Shown here: piece by piece, positions 15,616-24,080 of the stretch
How the letters are laid out: the number at the start of each line of letters is the position of its first letter
How positions within the stretch are numbered: the first letter of the stretch is position 1
NCBI GenBank assembly: GCA_904501855.1
Contig: CAJGCI010000007.1
Span: 1-28,464 of the forward strand
Direction of reading: 5' to 3'
Source: Oscillospiraceae bacterium
GTDB taxonomy: Bacteria; Bacillota; Clostridia; Oscillospirales; Oscillospiraceae
DNA length: 28,464 nucleotides
Notes under the pieces: generated by a model
Told to the model about the DNA's origin: nothing
Databases searched by the model: none
What the model saw: the letters and a program-made list of their open reading frames with translations, nothing else
Program-made: the position numbers and the translations under genes

Positions 15616-15644
15616 TTTTAATTATCCCTCCAACATGGTATACT
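15616..15644 (+). promoter_or_regulatory. Promoter of hpf
   Basis: An extended -10 TGG-TATACT lies at 15636-15644. The -35 at the right distance (TTTTAA, 15616-15621) is weak. The predicted start is near 15651. Confidence 0.6.
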
Positions 15645-15700
15645 TTGTATAAGGAAACAGGTTTTTCTGGTTCCAATTCCGCCGGAAAGGGGATATATCA

Positions 15701-16252
15701 ATGAAATATACATTCGCTGAAAAGAAAATGGACTCATCCGAAGATTTGAGAGCGTACGCAACTCGGAAGATCGGAAAACTGGATAAACTGTTCCGCGATG
15801 AAGGAGAAGCATTCGTCACCTTCAGCATTGAACGCGGACGGTATCGTGCCGAGATCACCATCAAAAACAACGGCATGTACTACCGTGCCAACGAGCTGAC
15901 CAATGACATGTATGCTTCCATTGATTCCGGAGTTGCTGCCATCGAGCGTCAGATTCGTAAGAACAAGACCAAGCTTTCCAAGAGGATCCGGGAGGGCGCA
16001 CTGGAGAAATATGCGGAGGAAGCATCCTATATCGCACCCGTGGAAGAGGAAGACGAACCTGACGAATTCAATATCGTCCGGAGTAAACAGTTCTCCATCA
16101 AACCGATGAGTGCACAGGAAGCGATCCTTCAGATGAACATGCTGGGGCATGACTTCTTCGTATTCCGCAAAGATGATGCCGACGGACCCATCGCCGTAGT
16201 TTACCGGCGCAAAAGCGAGGATTACGGTCTCATCGTGGATGACGGCGAATAA
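15701..16252 (+). CDS. hpf: Ribosome hibernation promoting factor, long form
   Basis: 183 residues, the length of long HPF. The N-terminal S30AE domain (about 1-100) begins MKYTFAEKKMDSSEDLRAYA and ends in a basic helix (RQIRKNKTKLSKRIREGA). An acidic linker (EEEDEPDE) leads to the dimerisation domain at about 122-180 (IVRSKQFSIKPMSAQEAILQ, then GHDFFVFRK and VVYRRKSEDYGLI). The protein binds the 30S decoding region and pairs ribosomes into inactive 100S particles in slow growth. A ribosome site with GGGG (15688-15691) lies upstream of the ATG. The extended -10 promoter lies about 50 bases upstream. A compact terminator-like hairpin separates it from prmA. Confidence 0.96.
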   Translation: MKYTFAEKKMDSSEDLRAYATRKIGKLDKLFRDEGEAFVTFSIERGRYRAEITIKNNGMYYRANELTNDMYASIDSGVAAIERQIRKNKTKLSKRIREGALEKYAEEASYIAPVEEEDEPDEFNIVRSKQFSIKPMSAQEAILQMNMLGHDFFVFRKDDADGPIAVVYRRKSEDYGLIVDDGE

Positions 16253-16268
16253 ATTCAAAAAATAATTC

Positions 16269-16294
16269 ATCCCCGGGTTACCCGGGGATTTTTC
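16269..16294 (+). terminator. Terminator or attenuator between hpf and prmA
   Basis: ATCCCCGGG (16269-16277), a three-base loop TTA, then CCCGGGGAT (16281-16289) and TTTTTC. It ends three bases before the prmA ribosome site, and no promoter is visible between it and prmA. Confidence 0.75.
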
Positions 16295-16309
16295 ATGAGG
16301 TGAGATTCT

Positions 16310-17233
16310 ATGCAATGGATGGAACTGATACTTAAAACGCAGCCGGAGAACCTGCCCCGACTCTGCAGCATACTGGATGAGGACGGATCGTTTCAGTATA
16401 TGATCGAGGATTCCCGCGACTTTCAGGAATTTGTGGACGAAAACCGTCAGTTCTGGGGCATGGTGGACTCCGGACTTGCCGAACACTATGCCGATATCTG
16501 TCAGATCAAGATCTATGCGGAGAATGACGCTCTGCTTCCTCAGAGGATCGAACAGCTTACCGCAATGACCGGGATCGAACCGGAGCAGAATCTTCTTCCG
16601 GATCAGAACTGGGACGACGCCTGGAAGGAGAACTATGATGTGGAACTGGTAGGCTGCCGTCTGGAGATCGTTCCGCACTGGCTGGAACCTTCCGGTGAGC
16701 GGATCCCCATTATTCTGGACCCGGGACTGACTTTCGGTACCGGGTATCACCCCACTACAAGAATGTGCCTTTCTCTTCTGGAGCAGCTGCCGGTGGAAGG
16801 AAAAACGGTTCTGGATATCGGATGCGGCTCCGGGATCCTCAGTATTGGCGCGCTCCGTCTGGGAGCAGCTTCCGTCAACGGCTGTGACATAGACGAGAGT
16901 TCTCCGAAAGCCGCCATGAAAAATGCCGCCTTCAACGGCTACGACGAATCCCGCTTCCGGGTCTATCTGGGAGACATTCTCCGGGACAAGCGGATGAAAA
17001 AACAGCTCGAGGGAACCTATGATCTTGTGCTGGCAAACATGGTGGCGGATGTGGTGATCCCTCTGGCACCTGTGTTTCCGGATTTTATGGGGCCGGAAAG
17101 CAGTCTTCTGGTCTCCGGGATCGTTGCCGAACGGGCGGATGAAGTCCGTGATGCGCTGGAACGCAGCGAACTGATCATCAAAGAACACCGTTCCGAGGAA
17201 GAGTGGAACACCTATCTCTGTCAGATCCGATAA
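16310..17233 (+). CDS. prmA: Ribosomal protein L11 methyltransferase
   Basis: 307 residues, typical for PrmA. It trimethylates lysines and the N-terminus of ribosomal protein L11, using S-adenosylmethionine, in the cytoplasm. The N-terminal substrate-recognition domain begins MQWMELILKT; the linker has DPGLTFGTGYHPTT (137-150). The methyltransferase core has motif I VLDIGCGSGILSIGA (167-181), an acidic loop (CDIDESSPK) and ANMVADVV in place of the NPPY-type motif, as is usual for PrmA. GAGGTGA at 16297-16303 fixes the ATG. Placed after hpf, it adds a second ribosome-related gene to the unit, probably transcribed by read-through of the hairpin between them. Confidence 0.95.
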   Translation: MQWMELILKTQPENLPRLCSILDEDGSFQYMIEDSRDFQEFVDENRQFWGMVDSGLAEHYADICQIKIYAENDALLPQRIEQLTAMTGIEPEQNLLPDQNWDDAWKENYDVELVGCRLEIVPHWLEPSGERIPIILDPGLTFGTGYHPTTRMCLSLLEQLPVEGKTVLDIGCGSGILSIGALRLGAASVNGCDIDESSPKAAMKNAAFNGYDESRFRVYLGDILRDKRMKKQLEGTYDLVLANMVADVVIPLAPVFPDFMGPESSLLVSGIVAERADEVRDALERSELIIKEHRSEEEWNTYLCQIR

Positions 17234-17246
17234 AACAACATAAAAC

Positions 17247-17285
17247 AAGAAAACCGATGGGTCGAATCCGACCCATCGGCTTTTT
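17247..17285. terminator. Bidirectional terminator between prmA and nifJ
   Basis: A perfect 11-bp stem, 17254-17264 with 17269-17279, has loop AATC. It is followed by CTTTTTC on the plus strand and TTTTCTTG on the minus strand, so it can serve both convergent genes. Confidence 0.93.
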
Positions 17286-17296
17286 CTGTTCCTTGG

Positions 17297-20200
17297 TTAT
17301 CTGTTTTCTGCCAGTGCCTTATACTGAGCATACCGCTTTGCAGTAAACTCCTCGGCTTCGGCAAACAGCACCTCTGCCCGTTCCGGGAAGGTTCGGGTCA
17401 GTGCGGAGAACCGCACTTCACCCATCATGAATTCCCGCAGTTTCCCATTTGGTTCCTTGCTGTCCAGAACGAAGGGATTCTTCCCTTCCTCACGATTCTT
17501 CGGAATGAACCGCCACAACGGCCAGTATCCGCATTCCACAGCAAGCTTCTGCTCATTCTGAGACTTACCCATTCCGTTGGAAAGTCCGTGATTGATACAG
17601 GGCGCATAGGCAATAATGAGGGACGGTCCCGGATGCTCTTCCGCTTCTTTCAGCGCGCGGATAAGCTGGTTGGGATCGGCACCCATGGCGACCTGTGCCA
17701 CATATACATTGTCGTACGCCATGGCAATGCGGCCAAGATCCTTCTTTGCCGTGGATTTTCCGGCATTGGCAAACTGTGCCACCGCGCCGATGGCAGTCGC
17801 TTTGGATGCCTGTCCGCCGGTGTTTGAATAGACTTCCGTATCCACGACAACAATATTGACATCGATTCCGGAGGCGAGGACATGGTCCAGTCCGCCGTAG
17901 CCGATATCATATGCCCAGCCGTCACCGCCATACATCCACATGCTCTTCTTTACCAGAGCATCTGTCCGGTCTTTCAGGAACCGGATATCTTCATTTTCTT
18001 CTCTGGTGCCTGCCAGCGCACTCTTCACCGCTTCGGAAACAGCCCTCGTCTCCTGCGGATCATCGCCCTTTTCCAGCCATTGTGTCAGAGCATCTTTCAG
18101 AGTTTCATCCGATGTGCTCTCGATGACTGCTCTGGCATGGGTCTTTGCCTGTGTGCGCATCTGTTCCACGCTCAGACACATTCCCAGACTGTACTCCGCA
18201 TTATTTTCAAACAGGGAGTTGGAGGGTGCCGGACCACTGCCGGATTTCATCTTTGCATACGGGAACGTAGGAGACGAAGATCCTACGACATAGGTGCATC
18301 CCGTGGCATCGGCAATATACATTCTCTCCCCAAACAGCTGCGTCATCAGTTTCATATACGGCGCTTCCCCGCAGCCGGCGCAGGATCCGTTGAATTCATA
18401 AAGCGGGCGCTGATACTGACTGCCGCGCACTGTGTACTTGTTCATGGGGTTTTCTTTCTCGGGCAGGCTCACCAGATAATCCCAGGACGGCTGCTGTTCC
18501 ATCTGAGATTCCAGCGGTCTCATGACCAGCGCTTTCTCCTTAGCCAGGCAGGAGTTTGCACAGGATCCGCAGCCCTGGCAATCCACCGGATCCACCTGGA
18601 TGCGAAGAGAGACTTCTTCAAAGCCTTTTCCTTTGAGCTCCTTGGTCCGGCAACCTGCCGGAGCATTCTCCTGTTCCGCTTTTGTCAGGAGGAAAGGACG
18701 GATCGCCGCATGGGGACATACCAGAGAACACACGTTGCACCCAATGCAGTTTTCCGGAATCCATTCCGGGACAAAGGTCGCAATTCCGCGGCGCTCATAC
18801 TTGGAAGTCTCCACCGGATGGACACCGTCGGCGTAATCCATGAACGCAGATACGGGAATTCGGTCTCCCGCCTGATTGTTGGACGGGATCTGAATCTCCC
18901 GGATATACTTCGGCAGAGTCTCATCGATAACTTCCTTCGTATCCTCCAGTGCTGCCCATGCTTCGGGAACATCGATCTTCTGAAGGGCAGTAAGACCGGC
19001 ATCCACCGCCGCGCAGTTCATATTGACGATCTTGTCGCCTTTCTTGGAATACGTCTTGACGATGGCTTTCTTCATGTATTCCACGGCGTCATCGATGGGC
19101 AGCACGCCGGACAGTTTGAAGAAAGCAGACTGAAGCACGGTGTTCGTACGGTTTCCGAGACCGATCTCCGTGGCGATCTTGGTGGCATCGATGGTATAGA
19201 ACCGGACCTTCCGCTGGGCAAGAAGTCGCTTGGCACGGTTAGGCAGATGCTCTTCCAGTCCGTCCATATCCCAGTCCGTGTTCAGAAGGAAGGTTCCTCC
19301 CTTTTTGATCTCCCCGACGATATCGAAATTCTTCATATAGCTCTGCTTATGGCAGGCAACAAAATCCGCCATGGTCACATAATATGTGGAGCGGATTGGT
19401 TCATGGCCGAAACGCAGATGGCTTTTGGTCACACCGCCGGATTTTTTGGAATCATACTCAAAGTATGCCTGTGCATACTGGTCGGTGTTGTCGCCGATGA
19501 TCTTAATGGAATTCTTGTTGGCACCGACAGTGCCATCGGAACCCAGTCCCCAGAACTTGCAGGACAGGATGGACTTTCCGGAGGTAACGATGTTTTCTCC
19601 GATAGGAAGAGACCGCATCGTCACATCGTCATTAATCCCTACGGTGAAATGGTTTTTCTGTTCCCCTGCCATATTGTCAAAGACTGCTTTGACATGTGCG
19701 GGAATGGTATCTTTGGAAGACAGACCATACCGTCCGCCCAGTACCTTTACCGCCCGCGGGCTCTCGCACAGAGCAGAGCAGACATCCTCATACAGCGGTT
19801 CGCCTACGCTGCCCGGCTCCTTGGTGCGGTCCAGAACGGAAACGACCTTCACCGTATCCGGAATCGCATCCAGAAGATGTGAAACAGAGAACGGCCGGTA
19901 CAGATGGACCTGTACCATACCTACCTTCTCGCCCTGTCCCATGAGATAATCCACGACTTCCATCGTGGCTTCGCAGACGGATCCCATGGCAATAACAACA
20001 CGCTCTGCCCGGGGATCTCCATAGTAATTAAACAGCTTATAGTTTCTTCCGGTGAGCTTGTTTATGGCATCCATCTTTTCCTGCACCACTTCCGGAAGCT
20101 GATCATAGGCAGTATTGCTGGCTTCTCTGCACTGGAAAAAAGTATCCGGATTCTGCAGCGTGGAGCGAATCGTGGGATGCTCGGAGTTCAGTGCATGATC

Positions 20201-20809
20201 CCGGAAATAGTTGACCCGGTCCCAGTCGACGAGTTTGGCAAGATCCTCGTAATCTAGAACGTCGATCTTCTGTATCTCATGACTGGTACGGAACCCGTCA
20301 AAGAAATGCATAAACGGAATGGATCCCTTGATGGCGCTCAGGTGCGCCACTGCGGCCAGATCCATGCATTCCTGAACGCTGGCGGATGCCAGCTGTGCAA
20401 AACCGGTCTGACGGCAGGCCATGGCATCGGACTGATCTCCAAAAATAGAGATGGAATGGGTCCCGACGGTACGGGCAGCAACATGCATCACTCCGGGAAG
20501 CTGAGAACCGGCGATTCGGTACATGGCCGGGATCATCAGCATCAGGCCCTGAGAAGCCGTATAGGTGGATGCCAGAGAACCGGTCTCCAGTGCACCGTGC
20601 ATGGCACCACATGCGCCAGCCTCACTCTGCATTTCCACCAGCTGTACCGGCTGTCCGAACAGGTTCTTCTTCCCATGAGCCGCCCAGTTGTCCACATGAT
20701 CCGCCATGGGGCTGGAAGGAGTGATTGGATAGATGGAAGCCACTTCGGTAAACGCATAGCTTGCGTACGCGGCGGCTTCATTTCCGTCCATAGTCTTTTT
20801 TATTGCCAT
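17297..20809 (-). CDS. nifJ: Pyruvate:ferredoxin (flavodoxin) oxidoreductase
   Basis: 1170 residues, the full single-chain length. It converts pyruvate and CoA to acetyl-CoA, CO2 and reduced ferredoxin, the central oxidative step in clostridial fermentation. The N-terminal domain has YPITPSSPMADHVDNW (27-42) and the catalytic Glu at E63 (QSEAGA). Transketolase-C-like and gamma domains follow to about 610. The ferredoxin domain has two CxxCxxCxxxC sites at about 688 (CIGCNVCSLVCP) and about 746 (CQGCGSCANSCL). The thiamine diphosphate domain has CAGCGEAPY at about 811, GDGWAYDIGYGG at about 963 and YSNTGGQ. AGGAGG at 20825-20820 supports the ATG. The bases between it and the start (CCCCTT) could pair with the ribosome site. 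It is a single-gene unit with a good promoter. Confidence 0.97.
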   Translation of the reverse strand: MAIKKTMDGNEAAAYASYAFTEVASIYPITPSSPMADHVDNWAAHGKKNLFGQPVQLVEMQSEAGACGAMHGALETGSLASTYTASQGLMLMIPAMYRIAGSQLPGVMHVAARTVGTHSISIFGDQSDAMACRQTGFAQLASASVQECMDLAAVAHLSAIKGSIPFMHFFDGFRTSHEIQKIDVLDYEDLAKLVDWDRVNYFRDHALNSEHPTIRSTLQNPDTFFQCREASNTAYDQLPEVVQEKMDAINKLTGRNYKLFNYYGDPRAERVVIAMGSVCEATMEVVDYLMGQGEKVGMVQVHLYRPFSVSHLLDAIPDTVKVVSVLDRTKEPGSVGEPLYEDVCSALCESPRAVKVLGGRYGLSSKDTIPAHVKAVFDNMAGEQKNHFTVGINDDVTMRSLPIGENIVTSGKSILSCKFWGLGSDGTVGANKNSIKIIGDNTDQYAQAYFEYDSKKSGGVTKSHLRFGHEPIRSTYYVTMADFVACHKQSYMKNFDIVGEIKKGGTFLLNTDWDMDGLEEHLPNRAKRLLAQRKVRFYTIDATKIATEIGLGNRTNTVLQSAFFKLSGVLPIDDAVEYMKKAIVKTYSKKGDKIVNMNCAAVDAGLTALQKIDVPEAWAALEDTKEVIDETLPKYIREIQIPSNNQAGDRIPVSAFMDYADGVHPVETSKYERRGIATFVPEWIPENCIGCNVCSLVCPHAAIRPFLLTKAEQENAPAGCRTKELKGKGFEEVSLRIQVDPVDCQGCGSCANSCLAKEKALVMRPLESQMEQQPSWDYLVSLPEKENPMNKYTVRGSQYQRPLYEFNGSCAGCGEAPYMKLMTQLFGERMYIADATGCTYVVGSSSPTFPYAKMKSGSGPAPSNSLFENNAEYSLGMCLSVEQMRTQAKTHARAVIESTSDETLKDALTQWLEKGDDPQETRAVSEAVKSALAGTREENEDIRFLKDRTDALVKKSMWMYGGDGWAYDIGYGGLDHVLASGIDVNIVVVDTEVYSNTGGQASKATAIGAVAQFANAGKSTAKKDLGRIAMAYDNVYVAQVAMGADPNQLIRALKEAEEHPGPSLIIAYAPCINHGLSNGMGKSQNEQKLAVECGYWPLWRFIPKNREEGKNPFVLDSKEPNGKLREFMMGEVRFSALTRTFPERAEVLFAEAEEFTAKRYAQYKALAENR

Positions 20810-20858
20810 AAGGGGAGTTCCTCCTTTTATTGATCATCTCTTTAATTGCGTAAAGTAA

Positions 20859-20887
20859 ATAATACCAAGAAACGGATCATAAAACAA
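20859..20887 (-). promoter_or_regulatory. Promoter of nifJ
   Basis: On the minus strand, TTGTTT (20887-20882), 17 bases, and TATTAT (20864-20859), preceded by TGG as an extended -10. The predicted start is near 20852. Confidence 0.8.
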
Positions 20888-20926
20888 GTTTCGCCAAAAT
20901 AGTATCACTGTTAACCGGATTGAATT

Positions 20927-20975
20927 GAAAAAACGCATTTTCCGCGGAAAATGATTGTTCCGTCGAAAAATGCGT
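20927..20975 (-). terminator. Terminator of the DUF4298 gene with nested stems
   Basis: On the minus strand ACGCATTTTTCG (from 20975) pairs with CGGAAAATGCGT (ending 20933) and is followed by TTTTT. Inside, CGGAA and TTCCG extend the stem around an eight-base loop. The 3' half also contains a perfect 18-base palindrome, CATTTTCCGCGGAAAATG, that could compete. Confidence 0.85.
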
Positions 20976-20995
20976 CGATTCGTTTTTCTTATCAT

Positions 20996-21283
20996 TCAGT
21001 TTGTTGTGTTGAGCTGTTTTTTCAGCTCTTCATATTCCGTCAGGAGATCATACAGTGCGTCCTGTGACAGCACGCCCCGCTTGAGGTCTCTGGGAAGCGC
21101 TCCTGCTTCATCCGCTTCGTAGTCCTGTCTCCAGCATCCGTTTTCATAATAGTCCGACAGGACTTCAATATCCTCTTTCACCGCATCGAACTGATCGATG
21201 GCAGTATGAAGGTCTAACACTGCTTTCCACGCTCGATCCATTCTTTCTTCCATGTTCTCGATCCGTTCAATCTGTTCTCTCAT
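20996..21283 (-). CDS. DUF4298-family protein
   Basis: 95 residues, cytoplasmic and rich in charged helices. The family signature is clear: an N-terminal helix (MREQIERIENMEERMDRA), then LSDYYENGCWRQDYEADE, LPRDLKRGVLSQDALYDLL and a final coiled-coil-like helix. No function is established for the family. The ATG at 21283 is chosen over an in-frame upstream start because an AGGAGGTGC ribosome site lies directly before it and the extra upstream codons run through a terminator. It follows gtrA after that terminator, so it is either read through or has an unseen promoter. Confidence 0.88.
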   Translation of the reverse strand: MREQIERIENMEERMDRAWKAVLDLHTAIDQFDAVKEDIEVLSDYYENGCWRQDYEADEAGALPRDLKRGVLSQDALYDLLTEYEELKKQLNTTN

Positions 21284-21297
21284 AAGCACCTCCTGTG

Positions 21298-21329
21298 GAA
21301 AACCTCCCGTTTCATCAGAAACGGGAGGT
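21298..21329 (-). terminator. Terminator behind gtrA
   Basis: A perfect 12-bp stem, 21318-21329 with 21302-21313, has a four-base loop and is followed on the minus strand by TTTTCC. It lies six bases after the gtrA stop and just before the DUF4298 ribosome site. Confidence 0.85.
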
Positions 21330-21335
21330 GCTATT

Positions 21336-21785
21336 TTACTCAGCAGCCGCTTCCTTTTCCTGCTCTCTCTTTGCCAGATCATTGGTATCCAGCGATTTTC
21401 CGAATACGAAGAAACGGTCATACAGGAATTCCGTGACGAAGTTCGTACTCATGATCAGTACGGTGGAGAGCATTCCCGGCCACAGATAGTTTTCCGTGAG
21501 GACCTTGTCGAGCCAGGTGCTCAACGGGGTGAATACCGCATAGAAGCACGCAACCTTAAGCATTGCGATCGGCACGTTGTTCGCAGATTTAAAGGTGTAT
21601 CTTCTGTTTAGGGTAAAGTTCCAGAGCACGGACAGTACCAGTCCGACGAGATAGCAGTAGAAATGGCGCCACGGGGTTACGGCATCCAGCAGTGCAATAG
21701 AGACAAATTCGATGATGCCCGCTGACGCGGAGAACAGGGCGAATTTGATTGCCCGTGCCGCTTCCTTGTTTTTCACTTTAGCCAT
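21336..21785 (-). CDS. GtrA-family membrane protein
   Basis: 149 residues with four membrane helices (about 12-34, 38-58, 78-98, 103-124). The family hallmarks are KFALFSASAGIIEF in helix 1, FTLNRRYTFKS after helix 2 and TNFVTEFLYDRFFVFG at the end. Family members are thought to move or flip polyprenyl-linked sugars across the membrane for polysaccharide or glycolipid synthesis. The ATG at 21785 is preceded by GAGGGAG eight bases upstream; an earlier in-frame ATG at 21818 lacks one. It follows the FGGY kinase by 41 bases, a gap that holds a small TCCGG/CCGGA hairpin (21805-21822) without a U-tract. It may thus be the last gene of the sugar operon. Confidence 0.9.
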   Translation of the reverse strand: MAKVKNKEAARAIKFALFSASAGIIEFVSIALLDAVTPWRHFYCYLVGLVLSVLWNFTLNRRYTFKSANNVPIAMLKVACFYAVFTPLSTWLDKVLTENYLWPGMLSTVLIMSTNFVTEFLYDRFFVFGKSLDTNDLAKREQEKEAAAE

Positions 21786-21826
21786 AGTATTTTCTCCCTC
21801 ATGATCCGGCAGAGCCACCGGATTCT

Positions 21827-23419
21827 TTATGAATTCAAAGCAGCGAAATTTTTACGGTTATCGTCATACAGAGACTGGAAAACCGCATAGTTCCGGTCAT
21901 ATACGTCCCGCGTCTCCGGGTTGGGTTCAAAGGTTTTCACCACCGGGATCATCGTCTGCAGTTCATCCAGATCCTGGATGATCCCCAGACCGAGACAGGT
22001 GATGGCTGCCGCGCCCACCGAACCGGCGTTCTGCGGTTCCGGAACCGTCTCAATCGTCCGTCCCGTTATATCTGCCAGGATCTGACAGGTGACCTCTGAC
22101 AGTGCGCCTCCGCCGACGAAACGGATCGTCTGGGAGGTCTGGACCTTCTTGTCGCTCACCTGCAGCATCCACCGCATATGATAACATATTCCTTCGATCA
22201 CTGCACGGATCATTTCCGTTTTCCCGGTATCCAGACGCAGATTGAAGAACATGCCTGCTGCGTTGGGGTCTTCAAACGGACAGCGGTTTCCGTGCAGCCA
22301 TGGTGTGAAGATCACGCCTTTCGCTCCCGGCTCCGCTTTTGCCACCGTCGCAGACAGATACTCATACAGGCTTTTATACAGGGATTCCTCGCCTTCACAG
22401 ACATCTTTTTTGCTCAGATAGATCCCGATCTCATCCAAAGCCAGATGATCCCGGACCCATTCGAGGCATTTTCCGGCAGTCTCCAGCTCTGCAAAGTAAT
22501 TGAACCGCTCGTTCTGCGCGCCGACAATGGCAGCCGCCATCGAAACAACATCGACGGCCCGGCGGTCAGTCACCGTCTCCACCCAGCCGGAAGTACCCCA
22601 GTAGATGTGCGTCTGTCCCATTCCACAGGCTCCTGCACCCACACCGATAAGTGAGGCGTCTCCGCCTCCCCCGAATACGGGGATCCCCGCCGGAAGACCC
22701 AGTTCGGCTGCTGCCTTTTCATGCAGCCTGCCGGCTTCCTCTTCCGATCGTATCACCTTCGGAAGGTGCTCCATGTCCACTCTAAAGGCGCGGCAGATGG
22801 AAGGACTCCACTGTTCCTTTCCCTTGCGGGTATCATAAACCATGGTGGAAAAGGCGGAATCTCTGGTCATAATAAAGTTTCCGGTACACCGGTGGATCAG
22901 ATATTCCTTGACATCCAGCCATTTATAGGCTCTGCGGAAATTCTCAGGTTCATGATTCCGGATCCAGTTATATTTCCAAACAGGATCTTTCACGCTGGTG
23001 GATGCGGCTCCCGTCAGCATCATGCTCCGGACAAGGTTGACGACATTGAGGCCCTGCACCCGCAGTCCGCTCTGCATGCCTTCCTGAAGTTCCTTCCTTG
23101 CCCGCTGATCCATGTAGCTCATTGGCCGGTGGACGGGAATGCCGTCCTTATCCACCAGGACAAGTCCCTGCATCTGGGAACAGAAGGACATCCCTTCCAC
23201 CGTTTCCATTTTCACTCCGGTCTTCTTCAGGACTTCCGCAGTGGTGACACACATGGAGGTCCACCACTGATCTTGATCCTGCTCTGCTCCGCCGTCCGGC
23301 ATCAGAAAGAGATCATATCCCATGCTGGCGGATCCCAGAAGATTGATAGTTTTGTCGACACCGAACAGGCAGGTCTTGACCCCTGTCGTGCCGATATCAT
23401 AAGCAATGATCACGTTCAT
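21827..23419 (-). CDS. FGGY-family carbohydrate kinase, xylulokinase-like
   Basis: 530 residues. It phosphorylates a sugar or polyol with ATP in the cytoplasm; the specificity is not readable. The N-terminal ATPase-fold half has AYDIGTTGVKTCLF (6-19), AEQDQDQWW (45-53), then QMQGLVLVDKDG and SYMDQRARKE (101-110). The C-terminal half has FGGGGDASLIGVGAGACG with the catalytic Asp D254, WGTSGW, a GNRCPFEDPNAAG loop and RFVGGGALS. The ATG at 23419 (MNVIIAYDIGTTG) is chosen over the in-frame start at 23473, which would lie inside the TetR gene; GGAGAGAG lies just upstream. It lies 25 bases behind the TetR gene in the aminotransferase-aldolase-regulator-kinase operon. Xylulokinase is the nearest recognisable type, but glycerol-, ribulo- or erythritol-type activity is equally possible. 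Confidence 0.9.
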   Translation of the reverse strand: MNVIIAYDIGTTGVKTCLFGVDKTINLLGSASMGYDLFLMPDGGAEQDQDQWWTSMCVTTAEVLKKTGVKMETVEGMSFCSQMQGLVLVDKDGIPVHRPMSYMDQRARKELQEGMQSGLRVQGLNVVNLVRSMMLTGAASTSVKDPVWKYNWIRNHEPENFRRAYKWLDVKEYLIHRCTGNFIMTRDSAFSTMVYDTRKGKEQWSPSICRAFRVDMEHLPKVIRSEEEAGRLHEKAAAELGLPAGIPVFGGGGDASLIGVGAGACGMGQTHIYWGTSGWVETVTDRRAVDVVSMAAAIVGAQNERFNYFAELETAGKCLEWVRDHLALDEIGIYLSKKDVCEGEESLYKSLYEYLSATVAKAEPGAKGVIFTPWLHGNRCPFEDPNAAGMFFNLRLDTGKTEMIRAVIEGICYHMRWMLQVSDKKVQTSQTIRFVGGGALSEVTCQILADITGRTIETVPEPQNAGSVGAAAITCLGLGIIQDLDELQTMIPVVKTFEPNPETRDVYDRNYAVFQSLYDDNRKNFAALNS

Positions 23420-23444
23420 TCGACTCTCTCCTTCTCTACCGGTC

Positions 23445-24074
23445 TCAGCCGGCAGAAAACGCCTGCCGCACAAAGGCCAGTGCGGATGCGATCAATTCTT
23501 CTTCATTTTTCTCCGGACCTTTTCCTGCATACAACAGATGGCGATGACGATAGTACTGGCATGCAATGGTAAACTGAACCATCATCAGAATATCATCAAA
23601 GAGCATGGCAAGGTATCCGGCATCGATTTCCTTTCTTACTTTGCCTTCGTCCTGATAGGCGGAAATGAGAGCGCGGTACGTCTCCGCGGTCTTTCCCTCG
23701 ATCTCCCGTACCAGCTGTTCCGCAAACTCACCGTCTTCAAAACAGGTGATTCGATGGTACAGGATCACCGTCTCCGGATGCTCCCGGGAAAAATCTACTG
23801 CCGCCCTTATCAGGATCTCTGCGTTTTCTTCCGGATCTCTGTGGGCATCGATCTTTGCAGTCAGCACTTCATCCAGACTTTCCAAAGCATGTCGTACGCA
23901 CGCAAAAAAGAAACTGTTTTTATCTTCGTAGTACTTGTACAGCACGCCGATGCTGACTCCCGCTTTTTTTGCTATGACATTGACGTTTGCCTTGTCGAGG
24001 CCGAGTTTGGAAAATTCCCGGATGCCGGTCTGCAGGATCTCCGCCTGCTGTTCCGGTGTCAGTTTTTTCAGCAC
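23445..24074 (-). CDS. TetR/AcrR-family transcriptional regulator
   Basis: 209 residues. The N-terminal helix-turn-helix at about 28-50 reads VNVIAKKAGVSIGVLYKYY, the standard TetR recognition region, followed by EDKNSFF. The C-terminal ligand and dimer domain is helical and does not identify the effector. The start is GTG at 24074, with AAGGAG nine bases upstream inside the aldolase stop region. It begins six bases after the aldolase stop, so it is embedded in the operon it probably controls. The likely operator is the inverted repeat 26730-26747 at the operon's transcript start. A ligand derived from the pathway substrate is the natural expectation. Confidence 0.92.
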   Translation of the reverse strand: MLKKLTPEQQAEILQTGIREFSKLGLDKANVNVIAKKAGVSIGVLYKYYEDKNSFFFACVRHALESLDEVLTAKIDAHRDPEENAEILIRAAVDFSREHPETVILYHRITCFEDGEFAEQLVREIEGKTAETYRALISAYQDEGKVRKEIDAGYLAMLFDDILMMVQFTIACQYYRHRHLLYAGKGPEKNEEELIASALAFVRQAFSAG

Positions 24075-24080
24075 TCGGGA

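Noticed and set aside
15615..15641. SigB-like promoter for hpf (GTTTTA-15-TGGTAT)
   Set aside because: The match is partial and most Clostridia lack SigB; an extended -10 sigma-A promoter explains the same bases.
15734..17248. A 504-codon open frame on the minus strand
   Set aside because: Antisense to hpf and prmA; no domain.
17882..19882. A 666-codon open frame on the plus strand
   Set aside because: Antisense to nifJ, with no recognisable motif and no ribosome site.
20905..20925. Possible Rex-type redox operator near nifJ (TGTTAACCGG)
   Set aside because: Only one half matches TTGTTAA; the other half does not form the required inverted repeat, and it lies upstream of the -35.
21805..21822. 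Terminator between the FGGY kinase and gtrA
   Set aside because: The TCCGG/CCGGA hairpin is only 5 bp and has no U-tract, so the genes are more likely co-transcribed.
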